A DNA stretch of 64,000 bases, taken from NCBI RefSeq assembly GCF_900114065.1, contig NZ_FORS01000003.1:434001-498000 (forward strand). The letters run 5' to 3'. Shown here piece after piece: positions 63,594-64,000 of this stretch. The DNA comes from Stutzerimonas kunmingensis. Its GTDB lineage: Bacteria > Pseudomonadota > Gammaproteobacteria > Pseudomonadales > Pseudomonadaceae. The notes below the pieces were generated by a model. The model was given only the letters and a program-made list of their open reading frames with translations. It had not been told where the DNA came from and searched no databases. A program made the position numbers and the translations under genes. Numbering within the stretch: position 1 is the stretch's first letter; each line of letters starts with the position of its first letter.

Positions 63594-64000
63594 ATGAATA
63601 TTCTGATTGTGGGACCCAGCTGGGTTGGCGACATGGTGATGGCGCAGACGTTGTTCGCCTGCCTGAAACAGCGCCATCCCGACTGCCAGATCGACGTGCT
63701 GGCACCCGAGTGGAGCCGGCCGATTCTCGAGCGCATGCCCGAGGTACGCCAGGCGCTGAGCTTTCCGGTCGGGCACGGCGTGCTCGACATGGCGACCCGG
63801 CGCAAGGTGGCGCAGAGCCTGCGTGGTCAGTATGAGCAGGCGATCCTCTTGCCCAATTCGTTGAAGTCGGCGCTGGTGCCGTTCTTCGCCGGTATTCCCA
63901 AGCGCACCGGCTGGCGCGGCGAAATGCGCTTCGGCCTGCTCAACGACATGCGCAAGCTCGACAAACAACGCTATCCGCTGATGATCGAACGCTTCATGGC
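63594..64000 (+). CDS. waaF: ADP-heptose:LPS heptosyltransferase II, N-terminal part (window edge)
   Basis: The frame from ATG 63594 runs open to the window end (about 135 residues). MNILIVGPSWVGDMVMAQTLFACLKQRHP is the standard WaaF/RfaF start, followed by LPNSLKSALVPFFAGIPKRTGWRGE, the acceptor-side motif. It adds the second heptose to the LPS inner core. It lies directly after ilvE as in P. aeruginosa. The rest lies outside the window. Confidence 0.93.
   Translation, partial: MNILIVGPSWVGDMVMAQTLFACLKQRHPDCQIDVLAPEWSRPILERMPEVRQALSFPVGHGVLDMATRRKVAQSLRGQYEQAILLPNSLKSALVPFFAGIPKRTGWRGEMRFGLLNDMRKLDKQRYPLMIERFM

Overview
The window looks like chromosomal DNA of a yellow-pigmented, GC-rich pseudomonad, most likely a Stutzerimonas (Pseudomonas stutzeri group) or close relative. 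The evidence is a set of Pseudomonas-type gene blocks: bioBFHCD followed by an acyl-CoA dehydrogenase, and msrA-dipA-aceFE-glnE-ilvE-waaF. There are also OprD-family and TonB-dependent outer membrane proteins, a GacA box with a CsrA/RsmA-sequestering RNA, and PsrA-type operators. I saw no rRNA, tRNA, CRISPR array, transposase or phage gene. Taxonomy and synteny statements rest on memory of the families, not on a search.

Layout. 1-8.3 kb: the end of a galactarate dehydratase gene; an iron-uptake operon (TonB-dependent receptor, DUF3649, PepSY, DUF3325) behind a Fur-like box; a 2-hydroxyacid dehydrogenase; an aldose 1-epimerase; an OprD-family porin. 8.3-13 kb: a membrane-quality module (LEA2 lipoprotein, slipin, NfeD protease), a membrane-anchored SDR and two very small membrane proteins, one a YqaE/Pmp3 homologue. 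13.1-19.3 kb: a four-gene signalling operon (hybrid kinase with three receivers, CheR, CheB, receiver-kinase). 19.3-28 kb: SelO, an MscK-type channel, a K+/H+ antiporter and an acyl-CoA dehydrogenase, all on the minus strand.

28.1-35.6 kb: a complete carotenoid cluster. crtE is divergent from fni-crtX-crtY-crtI-crtB, and crtZ converges on crtB. Together they should convert IPP/DMAPP through GGPP, phytoene, lycopene and beta-carotene to zeaxanthin and its glucosides. The only intergenic control region carries repeated TTGTACAA-like motifs.

35.6-44.5 kb: nitronate monooxygenase, RlmJ, SrkA, ComF and the biotin operon bioB-F-H-C-D, with a BirA-like operator between comF and bioB. 44.7-50.1 kb: two long acyl-CoA dehydrogenases, the first behind tandem PsrA boxes, separated by a membrane diguanylate cyclase. 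50.1-50.4 kb: a perfect GacA upstream activating sequence followed by a GGA-rich, terminator-ended RNA of the RsmX/Y/Z family.

50.5-64 kb: msrA, the c-di-GMP phosphodiesterase dipA, a small exported protein, aceF/aceE behind paired GntR-type operators, glnE, ilvE and the start of waaF.

The most notable signals are regulatory: the Rsm-type RNA with its GacA box, the repeated-motif divergent crt promoter, the tandem PsrA promoter, the paired aceE operators 51 bp apart, and the BirA-like site whose left half encodes the first residues of ComF.
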